Shown: positions 10,385-21,288, counted from the stretch's first letter. The stretch is 64,000 nt of DNA from Cymodocea nodosa (GCA_036874045.1 CM072345.1:1885501-1949500), one strand, 5' to 3'. Numbers and translations are program-made. The notes: generated from the sequence alone by a model not told the origin.

Positions 10385-11454
10385 AATTGTATGATGTACT
10401 TATAATGTAATTGATTCATATTAATGAATATAATTTTTCAGATGCAATTTTCATACGTGTTTTGGATGTGAAATGAATGGAATTTATTGAATATTATGTA
10501 ATTTGTGGAACTTTATGAATGAATATGTAACATATTTACAAATTGCTGAATGACAAGATAATTGCTTAAAAATTTTTGCATGTTGTAAGGTAAAATGTAA
10601 ATTCTGTATAACATAAAATGACCTGCAAGTTAAATCTTTATATAATGTTCAAATTTAAATGTATTTTAATCAAAATGATGCATTAATGACATAGATTTAA
10701 CTTTATTACAGTTAGCAGAATGACAAAAAAAAAAAAAAACAGAATAGAAACACTTACGAGAGTGAAGCTTAGAAGTTACTAAGTGTTAACTCAACGAAGT
10801 AAGTCCGTTGAGTTAACCGTAACTCTACGAGGTCAGTAATATAATATAAGGTCACTCCATTGAGTTATCTGTAACTCAATGTAGTTAGTCTGTGGAGTTA
10901 TCAACAGTAACCGACTGTGTTCTGTTAAGTAATCTGTAACTCAACGAGGTTAGTTCGTGGATTAAGCAGAACAGTTATTCTTTTAACCACAAACGAAACT
11001 TCATCGGTTTAGTAGTTACCAAAATTTGAAATTAGTAGTGGTACACGTACTCATAAAAGCAGGAACCACGATGCACGTTACAAGACACGTTCTTGCAATG
11101 AGATTTATTCACTTTATCAATATGCAGTATATATATGAAACATAATGTTATTTACAAGTTACCAGCACTTTTAAAAGAAAGGAGAATGCATTGGAGGAAC
11201 TGGAAGGAGAAGCAGCTGATTCAACTTCATCCGACAACAAATATTTATAGAATGGAAAGCTTCGGACTAGTATGTAATTAATTTTCTGCTATTTATTTAT
11301 GAGCACATGGACTTGTTCTCTAAGCACTAAACGATTAGTAAGAACACCTACCTAGGAATTTTCATTGTAGAGGAGTACTAAAAAATTTTCTGAATTGAAC
11401 TTTAACGAAATTCTTTGGGGTGTAGCTAACCTTTCTTTAAAAGAGAACGTAGAG
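10385..11454 (+). other. Spacer between ORF X and downstream gag, with dyad cluster
   Basis: Non-coding and AT-rich. A dyad cluster runs over 10790-10960, with the best unit at 10804-10831 (TCCGTTGAGTTA ... TAACTCTACGA), a sequence family shared with the LTRs. A poly-A run of 14 lies at about 10726-10739. No gene is supported. Confidence 0.6.
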
Positions 11455-12641
11455 ATGGCTTCTCTAGTAGAAAAACCATTAGGAGAGATTCTGTATCCTG
11501 AATTAATTGATGAACATTCATGTATTCGATTGCCAAACTTTGAGGGAGATAGGTTTGAACTGAAATCTAATTATATTAGTCAATTACCACATTTTCATGG
11601 ATTAGAAAGAGAGGATGCCTATTATTTCCTTAGAGAATTTAACGAAGATTGTCAAATGATGAAAATGCCGAACATGAGTATAGATGCTATTAAACTTAGA
11701 TATATCCCTTTTTCTTTAAAAGATACAACTAAGAGATAGTTATATACTCTATCGCTTGATTCAATTTCTACATGGATTGAATTTTTCTCTATTTTTCTGG
11801 AAAAATATTATCCAACACATCAAACGATTAAAAAGAAGAAAGAAATATTAATGTGTAGCCAAAACAGGGTGAATCATTCTGGAAATATTTTGAAAGATTT
11901 CAAGATTTACTAACTCAATGTCCACATCATGCATTGAGTAAAGCACAATTAATAGGTATAATTTATGAAGGCATAGATGCTTCAACGAAATCTTTATTTG
12001 AATTTACTTGTCAAAATGGATTTTTAAAATTATGTAGTGAAGAAGCATGGGCATATTTAGAAAATTTTGCAAAAAGAACTGCATAGTGGGAAAATTCGGT
12101 TGAAGCTATTGCAAATAAAAGAATATTGCCAAGAGGAATGCATAAAATAGATTTCAATACTATGCTTGAGGTGAAATTAAATGAATTAACAAAGAAAATA
12201 GAAGAGTTATCATTAAATCAAAAGCTAGCAGAAAAGAATGCAAACATAAATGACTTAGATATTATTTATGCTAGAAACTAGAGAGATAACTTGGGAAATT
12301 CTTATCATCCTAATTGGAGAAGTCACCCGAATTTATCTTGGAGAAACAACAATTTCCAGGGAGGAGAAAATATAAATGATAAGAACATAAGTTATGAAGT
12401 ATTAATTGAACAAGGAGCTAGAATAGAGAAATTAGAAAAGATAATCCAACAAGTAAACAATCGTCTAGAATTTATATTTGGAAATGCTGCAATTCAAAAT
12501 CAGAATAGAAATATATCACTTAGACAGAAGGAACCAATGGAAGTTAGACCTACTAGAGGATTGCCAATACACACTATACCTAATCCTATCAATAGAACGA
12601 CTAATGAAATTGATACCTCTTCTAGGAGGGCAGCTGAATGA
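11455..12641 (+). pseudogene. Gag capsid-type domain located downstream of pol
   Basis: From the ATG at 11455, frame 1 gives an N-terminal linker and PHFHGLEREDAYYFLREF, then SISTWIEFFSIFLEKYYPTH, the pattern of plant retrotransposon Gag. A frameshift near 11855 moves to frame 3, which continues GESFWKYFERFQDLLTQCPHH, EAWAYLENFAKRTA and, after a coiled coil, NWRSHPNLSWRNN, the Athila Gag signature. In-frame TAGs occur at 11737, near 12085 and near 12279. No zinc knuckle follows, whereas the zinc knuckle sits alone before protease in the sister copy. Gag thus appears divided on either side of pol. Confidence 0.8.
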
Positions 12642-12699
12642 AGCAGCATATCTAAAGCAACTATCTGTATGTATATATGTTTCTTTTTTTTAGTTAATA

Positions 12700-12831
12700 G
12701 TATCGTAGAGTTAATTTTTAACTTAACGAACTTTGTCCGTTGAGTTATGCCTTAACTCCATGAGGGTGTGCAGTAGTTATGTTAATTTTTGTTTCTACTA
12801 AATTTTAGTTTGTGTTATACAGAATCGACAA
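12700..12831 (+). promoter_or_regulatory. Dyad repeat and 3' splice-site-like sequence before F-box ORF
   Basis: A dyad unit lies at 12736-12764. It is followed by TTTCTACTAAATTTTAG, which contains a TACTAAAT branch-point-like word, then a T-rich stretch and ATACAG ending at 12822, ten bases before the F-box ATG. This looks like a splice acceptor that could place the F-box ORF on a spliced subgenomic RNA. The function is inferred from sequence only. Confidence 0.45.
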
Positions 12832-13971
12832 ATGGAACTAATGCAATTACCATTGGATGCACTAAGGGAAGTACTAAGTAACTTGTCAGCTAAAGATCTG
12901 TGCAGGCTGTGTTGTGTATCAAAGGAAATTAAAGACTGTATTGAACAAAAATATTTTAAAGGACTACAAGCTGCAAAAATGACTAAGATTAGAGATGGAT
13001 TCATATGGAGGTCATTTAATCGTAGTTCAAATACTCATGAATATCTGGCTATGGAAGAAACTATTGGAATTCCACCCAATGCATTAGAAGGAATAAATTA
13101 TATTATGGGGATAGATGAAGGATTAATCATATACAAGACTAGACTAAGGTATGCAAGTTTATTATTACCTAATACTTTGATAAGAAATCCTATAACAGGA
13201 GAAGAATGGAATATAGGAAGACCTAATAGATTTGAAGCACCAACTGTAAATTGTGGGTCAACTTTAATATTTTCTAATAAAAATTTTGCAATTCCTGAAA
13301 AATTATATTATTGGAGACCTACAGGAAATTGGGGTAAAGATTTACGCTTAAGTGTGTATAATTTTCTGAATAGATCTTGGAATGAAAACATTATAATATA
13401 TCTAGGACAAAAATCATTAATTAACCAAACACATGTCATACTTGATGGATATATCTATTTAGTCACAGAGATATCAATAGCATATAGATCTGATTTATAC
13501 ATAGTGAGCATAGACAGTTATGATGATTATATAGAAATTTTACTTGTACCGAGTGAAATAGCTAAACCACCATCTCCAGAATTTAATGAAATTCAAATAA
13601 GAATGTGGTATAATGAAGAAGATGATCCTACTTTATGTCTGATAAGATGGTGGGATGAACTGATGAAATTTCAAATATGGATTATGGAATGCATGAATGA
13701 ATGGAAGTGGGAAGAGGAGTATGTTGAAATAGATGTAGAAATAGAAACTACTACATTACCTTGGAACCAAAAAGGATCCCTTTCTGCATTACATATCATT
13801 AATGATAATACACTCGTATTTGGAATTTATAATATATTGCATGTTTACAAATTAAGAAGGAACAAGAACTGCATTAAAATAGAATTAATAGCAAGAAGAA
13901 CTATGCCTAAAAAGTTTGCTTGGACTGATACATTTATTCCATTTGTTTTTACTTTTCAATCATGTTCTTAA
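12832..13971 (+). CDS. F-box protein, intact ORF inside the Athila element
   Basis: A single open frame of 379 codons runs from ATG to TAA without introns. Residues ~5-40 form an F-box (LPLDALREVLSNLSAKDL, then CRLCCVSKEIKDCI), which by family knowledge binds SKP1 in an SCF ubiquitin ligase. The rest is the kind of beta-rich region found in plant F-box proteins with an associated interaction domain; NPITGEEWNIGR near residue 120 is the typical N-P-x-T-G-E motif. It lies between the downstream gag and the element's polypurine tract, on the element's strand. It is the only long ORF of the element with no stop or frameshift. The substrate is unknown. It could be a captured host gene under selection, or a recent capture not yet decayed. 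Confidence 0.85.
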   Translation: MELMQLPLDALREVLSNLSAKDLCRLCCVSKEIKDCIEQKYFKGLQAAKMTKIRDGFIWRSFNRSSNTHEYLAMEETIGIPPNALEGINYIMGIDEGLIIYKTRLRYASLLLPNTLIRNPITGEEWNIGRPNRFEAPTVNCGSTLIFSNKNFAIPEKLYYWRPTGNWGKDLRLSVYNFLNRSWNENIIIYLGQKSLINQTHVILDGYIYLVTEISIAYRSDLYIVSIDSYDDYIEILLVPSEIAKPPSPEFNEIQIRMWYNEEDDPTLCLIRWWDELMKFQIWIMECMNEWKWEEEYVEIDVEIETTTLPWNQKGSLSALHIINDNTLVFGIYNILHVYKLRRNKNCIKIELIARRTMPKKFAWTDTFIPFVFTFQSCS

Positions 13972-14398
13972 GTTGTGATTTTGTGTGTTTAATGTTGTGT
14001 ATTTTGCATTTTTTTTTAGAAAAAAAAAAAGAAATTTTGAAGTTTTCATGTTCATTTTATAAAAAAAAACAAACAAAACAAAATATCAATCTAGTTTGTT
14101 GGTATTTGTTCTAGGAAACCAACTAGCTTGCTTGTGAGCCACCAAAGGCATAGGAGCCTAGGTTCCACACAAGACGCTGATTTATTAATATCTATTAAAT
14201 GTTATTTTGTTATATATTTTGTGTTTATTTGGGAATGAAAAGTTTTCTAGAATCAAAAATCGGAATATGCAGAAGGAGATACAAATGGAACAAGGTATGT
14301 AACCAATTACTTATCCTGAATTTTAAATCAAACAAAATTGTATTCATGCCTGCTACAATTACTGTATTTATTGTCAAATCTATTACATTGAGGACAAT
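13972..14398 (+). other. 3' flank of F-box ORF
   Basis: Homopolymer-rich AT sequence follows the F-box stop (runs of T and A at 14010-14080), then a unique stretch ending TTGAGGACAAT at 14388-14398. When the solo Ty1 LTR is removed, this joins to GCAAAATGTGGGTATGGGGGGGAGG at 16047. The combined motif resembles the GAGGACAAT...GTGGGGG signature I associate with the 3' region of Athila/Tat elements. No gene is seen. Confidence 0.5.
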
Positions 14399-16041
14399 TG
14401 TTGAGTATTTTTGTTTTGATGATGTGTGCTGAATGAAAATAATCATATTTGCTCAATTACTATTGCTTGTGAAAAGAAATTAAAATCATCAATTAATACA
14501 GAAAAAGCTTACTGATATAAATACTTGTCTGTATTAGATCTGAAGTTAATAACTAGTCGTTTCGTTGTATTAATTTCTCATTTAGCTAAACGTTAAGTTA
14601 ACGTGTGTTTTTATTGAAAAGCATGATATGTTTTAATGTTATATCTTCTGTATCATGAACAGTGCACGTTTAGACAACTCGTTAAGTTAGAGTTTTTTGT
14701 ATAGAGGTCACGTGAGAACTCGTTAAGTTAGAGGCTTAAAGGTTAAAATAGGTCACGTGATAACTTGTTAAGTTAGTGAGTAAAAGAAGAGACGAACTCG
14801 TTAAGTTAGTGTTATACACGTGGTGAAATTATAAGTTATGAATGTTGTATTGTATCACGTGAGGTGTACATGTTTAACTCGTTAAGTTAACATAACTAAA
14901 CGCGTTGAGTTGCTATATTAAACACTAAGGCAACGCGTTAGGTTAGCATTATAAACTTAAGTTGTTATTTTTGCACGTGGTAAAATTCTTATTATAAAAA
15001 CATTTGTTTATTACTGGTTCGTTGAGTTATCATAACACAACGGAGATGGTTCATTGAGTTATCATAACGCAACGGAGATGGTTCGTTGAGATATCATAAC
15101 ACAACGGAGATGGTTCGTTGAGATAGCATAACACCACAGACATAGTTCGTTGAGTTAGCTACAGTACTTGTCACGTGAAATAGCACATGAGGAACTCGTT
15201 AAGTTAGAAACGTTAAGTTATATATATACTTGTGTTACTCGTTTAGTTAACATTAAAGTAACGACTTCTTATTACACTAATGAAAAACTTTTGGACGAGA
15301 AAGTTTATTTTGCAGGAAATTTTTCAGAGATCCAAGACTGATGATTAAAGAAAATTCAAAATATAAATGTGGGTTAGAACGTGTGTGTTTTGATGAAGGA
15401 AAAAGAAAAGACGTGGAGAAGTGGAAACCTGGTGGTGGTTAAACGTGAAGGATATGCATGAAATGAAGATACAGTATAAAAGGCATGGAATTCTCGTTGA
15501 TCAATTTATCCTTGCATATAAAACGAAAAATCTTTTCAAGGATCAAACCATCCCTGCACACCAAAAGAAAAATCTTTTTCAGGGATCAAAAACACTTCTT
15601 CGAGAAAAATCTCTCAAGTAGAAGAAAGTTCAGTGAAGCATAAAAAGGTAAGATTTTCGTCACTGAAGATTTGAAGTATCAGAAGAAAGCAAATTCGATG
15701 AAGCATGAAAAGACAAGATATTCGTCATTGAAGAATTGCTGAAGAAGAAAAAGAAGAAGAAGAAAGATCTCAAATAGGGAGAAAAGTTTTAAATTCTGCA
15801 AATTAATTTTCTCTGTTTGTAGTTATAAAATTGTTTAGATGATACATGGTATCGAAATATAATTGCATCTACAATTTCTGAGGAGAATTGAATTGTATAT
15901 TGTAATTGAAACCTTGAATAAAAATGATTTTATGAAAACAATGTATCGACTTGTTTTTGAGTTTTAAAGTTTCAATTATATTTCAGAAAATATTAAAGAT
16001 ACACAATTCACCCCCCTCTTGTGTAGCTGTACGATCTTACA
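14399..16041 (+). mobile_element. Solo Ty1/copia (Sirevirus-like) LTR
   Basis: This 1643-bp LTR starts TGTTGAGTATTTTTG and ends CACCCCCCCTCTTGTG...GATCTTACA, as in the copia A LTR. A perfect 5-bp duplication ACAAT flanks it (14394-14398, 16042-16046). It contains many AACTCGTTAAGTTAG words alternating with CACGTG G-boxes (14690-14900, 15170-15240), a 32-bp tandem array, and a TATA-like TATATATATAC near 15217. It was left by recombination between the two LTRs of a former insertion. Confidence 0.93.
15015..15160 (+). repeat. 32-bp tandem repeat within Ty1 LTR
   Basis: Four full units and one partial of a 32-bp unit beginning TGGTTCGTTGAGTTATCATA and carrying CAACGGAGA. Each unit is itself an imperfect dyad (GTTGAGTTAT / ATAACACAAC). 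The array lies about 60 bp upstream of the TATA-like sequence, where an enhancer would be expected. Confidence 0.9.
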
Positions 16042-16046
16042 ACAAT

Positions 16047-17377
16047 GCAAAATGTGGGTATGGGGGGGAGGTAATTAAAGTAACAGCCATGTAAGTTTGT
16101 TAATTAAAGGAATTAAAATGGTACTGCAAAGTTTTGAGGAAATTGAAAATTTTTATGAACTTGTTGTAACTATCTGATAATTGAGACTGTAAAATTTTTA
16201 TAAATTGCTTGAATGTTATATTTAGAAGGCTATAGAAGATGCTATAGAATTTATTATTTATGTAAATCTAGATATAGTATCTTATGTTTTTTCTGAAGTT
16301 CATGAGTTTAACAGTTTCACGATTTTAAAATGAAATCAGAATACTTAATGCTTAATCAGAAAATTATCTGAAGTCCTAAAGGAGCTGAAATGTGAATTCT
16401 AGATTAAATGAAACACATATGATTAAAGATACATTTAATTTGATCGATTGAACTTGTAGAATGATTTATGTGTAGATCTTATTAAACTACAAAAAAAGTA
16501 TGAGCTTATTGTTATGGATTCATATTTTCAGTAAATGATAGAAACAAGATTATATGAGATTGGCGTTTTACTTCATCTGTATTAATGAAATACATACATA
16601 TACAATATGTGATTAAGGTTTTGTGTGTATTTTGATTGAAAAAAGAAAGGAAAAAATAAATAAATAAATAAATTTCGAGAGTTTATTGACTTATTTGATC
16701 ATGAGCCTTTTGTACTTGAGCAGATAGGTATGTAAGGATTGTTGACCTGAAATAGGACTATTCAAATCTGGCAACCTAAGATCCTAATCAGATCTGGGAT
16801 TGTTGACTGAAAGCTCATTACATAGGTACATTAGAAAGCTATTGTATGATTCAAGCTTGTCAAATTAATTCTTAAAGAAAGAAAAAAAAAGAAAAAAAAA
16901 TATACTATTCTGAAAAGATACAAGTGTTTTGTGAAATACAGATATCTTATGAATTGAGTATATTTTCTGTTATCTAGAATTGCTGAAATATGAATATGAA
17001 ATTGACTTTTGAAGTTGTTTAATGGAGATACAATTCTTTATTCTACTTGTCTTAATCAGATTGAATTGGATTGTACTTTGATTCGTATGTTGTTGAAATT
17101 TCTTCTAGAAATCTTATTGGAAAATTCAGGATGACAGATGATGAAAAGAAGAACAAACGATAATATAATTAACACCTATATGATGATGATATACTTTGTA
17201 TATAATTTACATATATTCTAAGTATCTTTGCAGGTTGATTACTGAAACATACAGAATATATTTTTATGCTAAATAGAAGAAAAACAAAAGGGGAAGAATT
17301 AATTCTAGCACTTTTAAAAACCAATTAATTAGATCTTAGTTTGCTAAGGGACTAGCAAAATTTAGGTATGGGGGAAG
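16047..17377 (+). other. 3' internal tail and polypurine tract of the giant Athila element
   Basis: No ORF is supported. A G-rich tract TATGGGGGGGAGG lies at about 16060-16072. The terminal polypurine tract GGTATGGGGGAAG (17365-17377) ends at the first base of the 3' LTR and would prime plus-strand synthesis. The interval also has A/T-rich simple sequence (for example, AAATA repeats at about 16653-16672). Confidence 0.75.
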
Positions 17378-19563
17378 TGTTTAGAATGAAAAAGTGTATA
17401 TTATTAACAGTTAAATGATGGTTAATTACATAATATTTAGCTTATCATATAAGAATTAAGCCATTATGTTATAATTGCACTGTTATATGCTTTAATTGAA
17501 GAATCTGCTTAATTTGGGGGAATTAATGTTAATTTAGTACATTTATGAACTGTCGGTAAGTTGCAGGCTATGAAATTCTTAAGTATCCGAATTTTTTGAT
17601 ATTTCGGACAGTTATGTTTAACATACTGAACATATTTTGGATAGTTATGTTTAACAAACTGAATATGTCGGATAGTTATGTTTATATTGCCGAATAGTTA
17701 TGTTTTGAAAGAATATTTTATTATTTCCAGAAGTACACGTGTCGAAACTAGAATAAATGACTTAAGTGAACTTTCGGTGAGTTATATATAACTATCCGAA
17801 ATTGCAGCTAGGCATCAGATAGTTATCCTTGTAACTCTTTGAAATCTCTTTTTATTTATAAAATAGCTGAGGACATGTGTCATGTTCTGGGAAAGTGACT
17901 TAAGTAGATTTTCGGTGAGTTAGCTATAACTATCTGAAATGCATCTGAGCATCGGATAGTTAGATCTGTAACTCTTCGAAATGTTATTTTATAATTAAAA
18001 CTGCTGTTGACACGTGTCGAGATCTGGTAGATTTACTTAAGTTATGTATCGGTGAGTTATTTGTAACTATTCGAAATGCATCTGAGCATCGGATAGTTAA
18101 GTTCTTAAGTATCCGAAATGCACCTAAGCATCAGATAGTTAAATTTATGCACGTGTTTTATAGTTAAATCAACAAAGAAAGTCCGTTGAGTTATCTGTAA
18201 CTCCACGGACTATATATTTTCTAATATGCCACTATAGCGGTTGTAGAAACAAGACAGTTGGAAGGAAAAACCACGTTTGCATGTATCGCGTAGGAGAAGG
18301 AAGCATCGCCGTTGATATGAATGAAGTAAATCCAACCAATCATTCAAGCACAAGCAGTTACTACTGAAGAAATATAAAAGAAAAGAAGAAAAAAAGAAGA
18401 AAGTGTGATCAGTGTGTGATTGATGGACGGACAGTGTGTGCAGAGGAGGATGAGCGTCACAATTCTCTAAAGTACCACACCAACCATCATCACCACCATA
18501 ATCACCAACCATCGGAGGTTTGTGAAGATACTTGCCTGATGTCAGGTCAATTCCGAGCCAAACACAGTGTCTAACAACCACTGTGAGGAGTGATCGCGTT
18601 GTGGGAAGGGAAGCCATTTTCATCAAGCGTCGACTCATATTTCAGGAGATCGTAAAGCTTTTAGCCTTAGCTTCGAGTTGATGCTTGTATGCTGAAGAGG
18701 AGATCATCTTGCAATTCTGGACTCGCGATTCTATAGGGAGAGGAGACAGAATTGAAAGTGGTTTAATTTTCAGTGGTGTAATCGCGTTGCAAGTAGTGTC
18801 GGAAGTATTTATTGTCAAGTGAGATTACTTTACATTTCAACTTTCGCCATTTCCATGTTCACATCAAAACAAAAATACCAAAAACAATTTATCTTTGTTT
18901 GTATGTTGTATTTGAGTGTTGTATTGTTTGTGTTGTATCATGATTAATGTTATCTGTATCAGTTTTGTGATTGTTTTATGTTAGTTTTAATTTTACATTT
19001 TACTTAAATTGGTTCGTACAAAAGACTTAAAGATTTTAATGGTTACTATTTGAATCATCTAAATGTTAGGATTGCTTAATGATAAATCCAATGTTAACTA
19101 GCATTAAAAATCTTAATATATGTTATTTACAATCTATGGAATCGCCCAATGGTTGGCCGAATTCCTTTGTAAATAGCAATATTATAAAGAAGAGATAGGC
19201 TCGTGGAGTTAATTTAAGTCCACGAGGATAGTCCGTTGAGTTAGCCATAACTCAACGAACTTTGTCTATTGAGTTAACTGTAATTCAACGGAGTGCTTAT
19301 TGAATATAATTTTGAATTCTTAACAATCAAACAGTTCTTAAATTCGTCAGGAATTCCCTATAGGATCGACCTATACTTGCACACTGATACAATAGACACT
19401 GTGCACTTGCAGTTAAAGTACAAATTAGAATTAATATCTAAATTGTATTAAAGGTTGTTTGTTTACTTCTAAAAGTAAGAATAGACATAAAGATAAATTA
19501 ACTAAGTAAAACAAAAGTAACAAATCCAAGTTTTTCTAGTGTAGTGCTAGGAAAACCCAAACA
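17378..19563 (+). repeat. 3' LTR of the giant Athila element
   Basis: This 2186-bp LTR begins TGTTTAGAATG right after the polypurine tract and ends AAACA. U3 carries several AACTATCCGA...TCGGATAGTT dyads (17807-18130) and the dyad-TATA promoter unit (TCCGTTGAGTTA at 18182, TATATATT at 18211). A second dyad cluster is at 19200-19300. It is nearly the same length as the independent solo LTR at 52673, which confirms its limits. Confidence 0.94.
18182..18220 (+). promoter_or_regulatory. Dyad-TATA promoter unit, 3' LTR
   Basis: TCCGTTGAGTTA (18182-18193) and TAACTCCACGGA (18198-18209) form a dyad with a 4-bp spacer and one mismatch. TATATATTTT starts one base later, at 18211. The same unit occurs in the nested 5' LTR and, decayed, in other family LTRs. 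It is the likely core promoter of the family. Confidence 0.6.
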
Positions 19564-20047
19564 ATGTGCAACTCATGTGATACACTATAACATTCGTAAA
19601 CTTTAATTTCACCATGTGTATAATACTAACTTAATGAGTTCGTCTCTTCATTTTAACCTTTTGTTCACTAACTCAACAAGTTTTCATATAACCTATTTTA
19701 ACCTTTAAGCCTATAACTTATTGAGTTTTCACGTAACCTTTATACAAATAACATTGAGTTGTCTTAACGTGCACTGTATACGATATAGAAAATATAACTT
19801 TAAAACATATCATGCTTTACAATAAAAACATACGTTAACTTAACGTTTAGTTAAATGAAAAATTAGTATAACTTAATGACTAATTATTTATTTTAGTATA
19901 ATCTCATATCCATTACAAATAAGTATTTATATCAGTAAACTTTTTCTGTATTAATTGATGTTCTTAATTTACTTTTATAAACAATAGTAATTAAGTAAAT
20001 ATGATTACATTCGTTTAGCGCACATCATCAAAACAAAATATTCCACA
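19564..20047 (-). repeat. Minus-strand Ty1 LTR fragment (target of the giant element)
   Basis: The reverse complement matches the first ~480 bp of the Ty1 LTR at 14399, including the start (TTTTGTTTTGATGATGTG word) and the CGTTAAGTTAG words, with moderate divergence. The giant Athila element inserted into this LTR; its other part should lie beyond the left edge of the window. Confidence 0.85.
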
Positions 20048-21288
20048 ATTAGTTAAAGATTTACTAACAATTTCAACTTCTTCTATAACACATAAACAAA
20101 CATTTAGTATTAATGGTGATATATTAAATAATAGGATAATAATGTTAAAATATGATATTCTAAAAGCTTTAATGTGTACTACAGATTAGAAGTTTACTCT
20201 AAACAATAGTAAGAAGATTTTGTAGATGAATTTGGAAATTCAAACATTTCAACGTAATTATGTAAATCAAATGTAAAAATATCTAATATAATATTTATGT
20301 CATAACAAGTTAAATGTAATATTAATTTTAATTCATAATAAAATAATTTATTATAACTTTATAACTTGTGTTTGAATGTGTTAATAAATGATAACTTGAT
20401 GTGTTGATGTATTTATAAATAAAATAAAATAATTTATTTCTTTAATGTTGATATGTTTAAATATTATGATTTGCTAATATTTAAATTTAATTTAATATAT
20501 TTACTAAAAAAATATATAAAATATTTGAAAAATTGACTCACAAGTAACCAACTTGTGGGCCAACCAATTCTACAAAATTTTAATTTTTGCAAGTTAGCCC
20601 AACTTAGCCCATGGTCCATATGGGCTTTTACTTTGTAGGCTAGGTTGGCTTGACCCAACCCACTTACATTTCTACCCTCATTTTTAGTCTAATTAAAAGA
20701 GGAAAAGTACCATTCGTCAAAGACTAAAAGAAATGTTATTTTATGAAGTTGATTAAATATGTTGGAAATAATTCTACGTTAAATAAGTGAAGATTAAACC
20801 TGACTTTATATATATTAATTCGTTTCATTTAATCTTTTTTTTAATATAAAGCCAAGAAATTTAACTGAGTGCGAATTCGAGGATTCAAACTTACGTTGGT
20901 AATACGATAGAAGTTTTTTGCCACTATTAAGATATAGAATTTTAACATGATATCAGAGTCAATTCACGTGCATCTATCAGTAGACATTTGTAAGTGCATA
21001 AATAAACTACAAGCAAAAAAAATGTAAATTTTTTTTTCACGTTGATAAAAATAAGGATAAAATTATGTTTTATATATGATGAACTCTTTCACTTATTATC
21101 AATTGATTTTAAGATAAACTTTCGACAAAATAGAATCTAGTCAGCATTATTAAAAATTGCAATCAACTCATTACAGTAGGAAGCAGAGTAAGATGGAACA
21201 AGAACATTCAGTGAAAGAAGATGATGGAAGAATTTGTTGATTCAATGTAATCAAACGACTTGGCCAATTCAACGCGTGGCTTATACCT
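20048..21288. other. Intergenic, AT-rich
   Basis: No gene is supported. A stretch at about 20530-20690 rich in TTGGGC/GCCCAA and GACCCAACCCA words resembles debris of a small DNA transposon, but I cannot find clean ends. The right end should include the 3' UTR of the minus-strand gene that stops at 21289. Confidence 0.5.

Larger units (their letters stand above)
1..19563 (+). mobile_element. Giant Athila-lineage Ty3 LTR retrotransposon (5' end outside window)
   Basis: One plus-strand element explains the first 19.5 kb. In order it has a Gag tail, protease, RT, RNase H, integrase, ORF X, a Gag capsid domain, an F-box ORF, a polypurine tract and a 3' LTR. The RT (FMDD active site, RMPFGLCNAPATF motif) and the aspartate-tRNA-type primer site in its nested relative place it in the Athila/Tat group. 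After removing the nested element and the solo Ty1 LTR, the internal region is roughly 13 kb, so a full copy with two 2.19-kb LTRs would be very large. The base pairs after the 3' LTR (ATGTG, 19564-19568) should be one half of the target-site duplication; the other half is off-window. Treating 7541-17377 as one element is inference, supported by the lack of any LTR boundary between pol and the final polypurine tract apart from the solo Ty1 LTR. Confidence 0.82.

Noticed and set aside
12798..13004. Minus-strand 68-codon ORF over the F-box start
   Set aside because: It is a shadow of the F-box coding sequence with no recognisable motif.
14199..14446. Overlapping 70-80-codon ORFs on both strands after the F-box gene
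   Set aside because: Low-complexity AT-rich sequence crossing the boundary of the solo Ty1 LTR; the two cannot both be real and neither has a motif.
15015..15160. Possible CRISPR-like array
   Set aside because: The 32-bp units are contiguous with no unique spacers, lie in a plant LTR, and have no cas genes nearby.
19564..20047. Large hairpin with 14399-14880
   Set aside because: The inverted similarity is explained by two separate Ty1 LTR insertions in opposite orientation; the flanking target duplication at 14394/16042 supports this.
20464..20658. Minus-strand 64-codon ORF
   Set aside because: It overlaps GCCCAA/TTGGGC repeat words typical of small transposon debris and has no domain.
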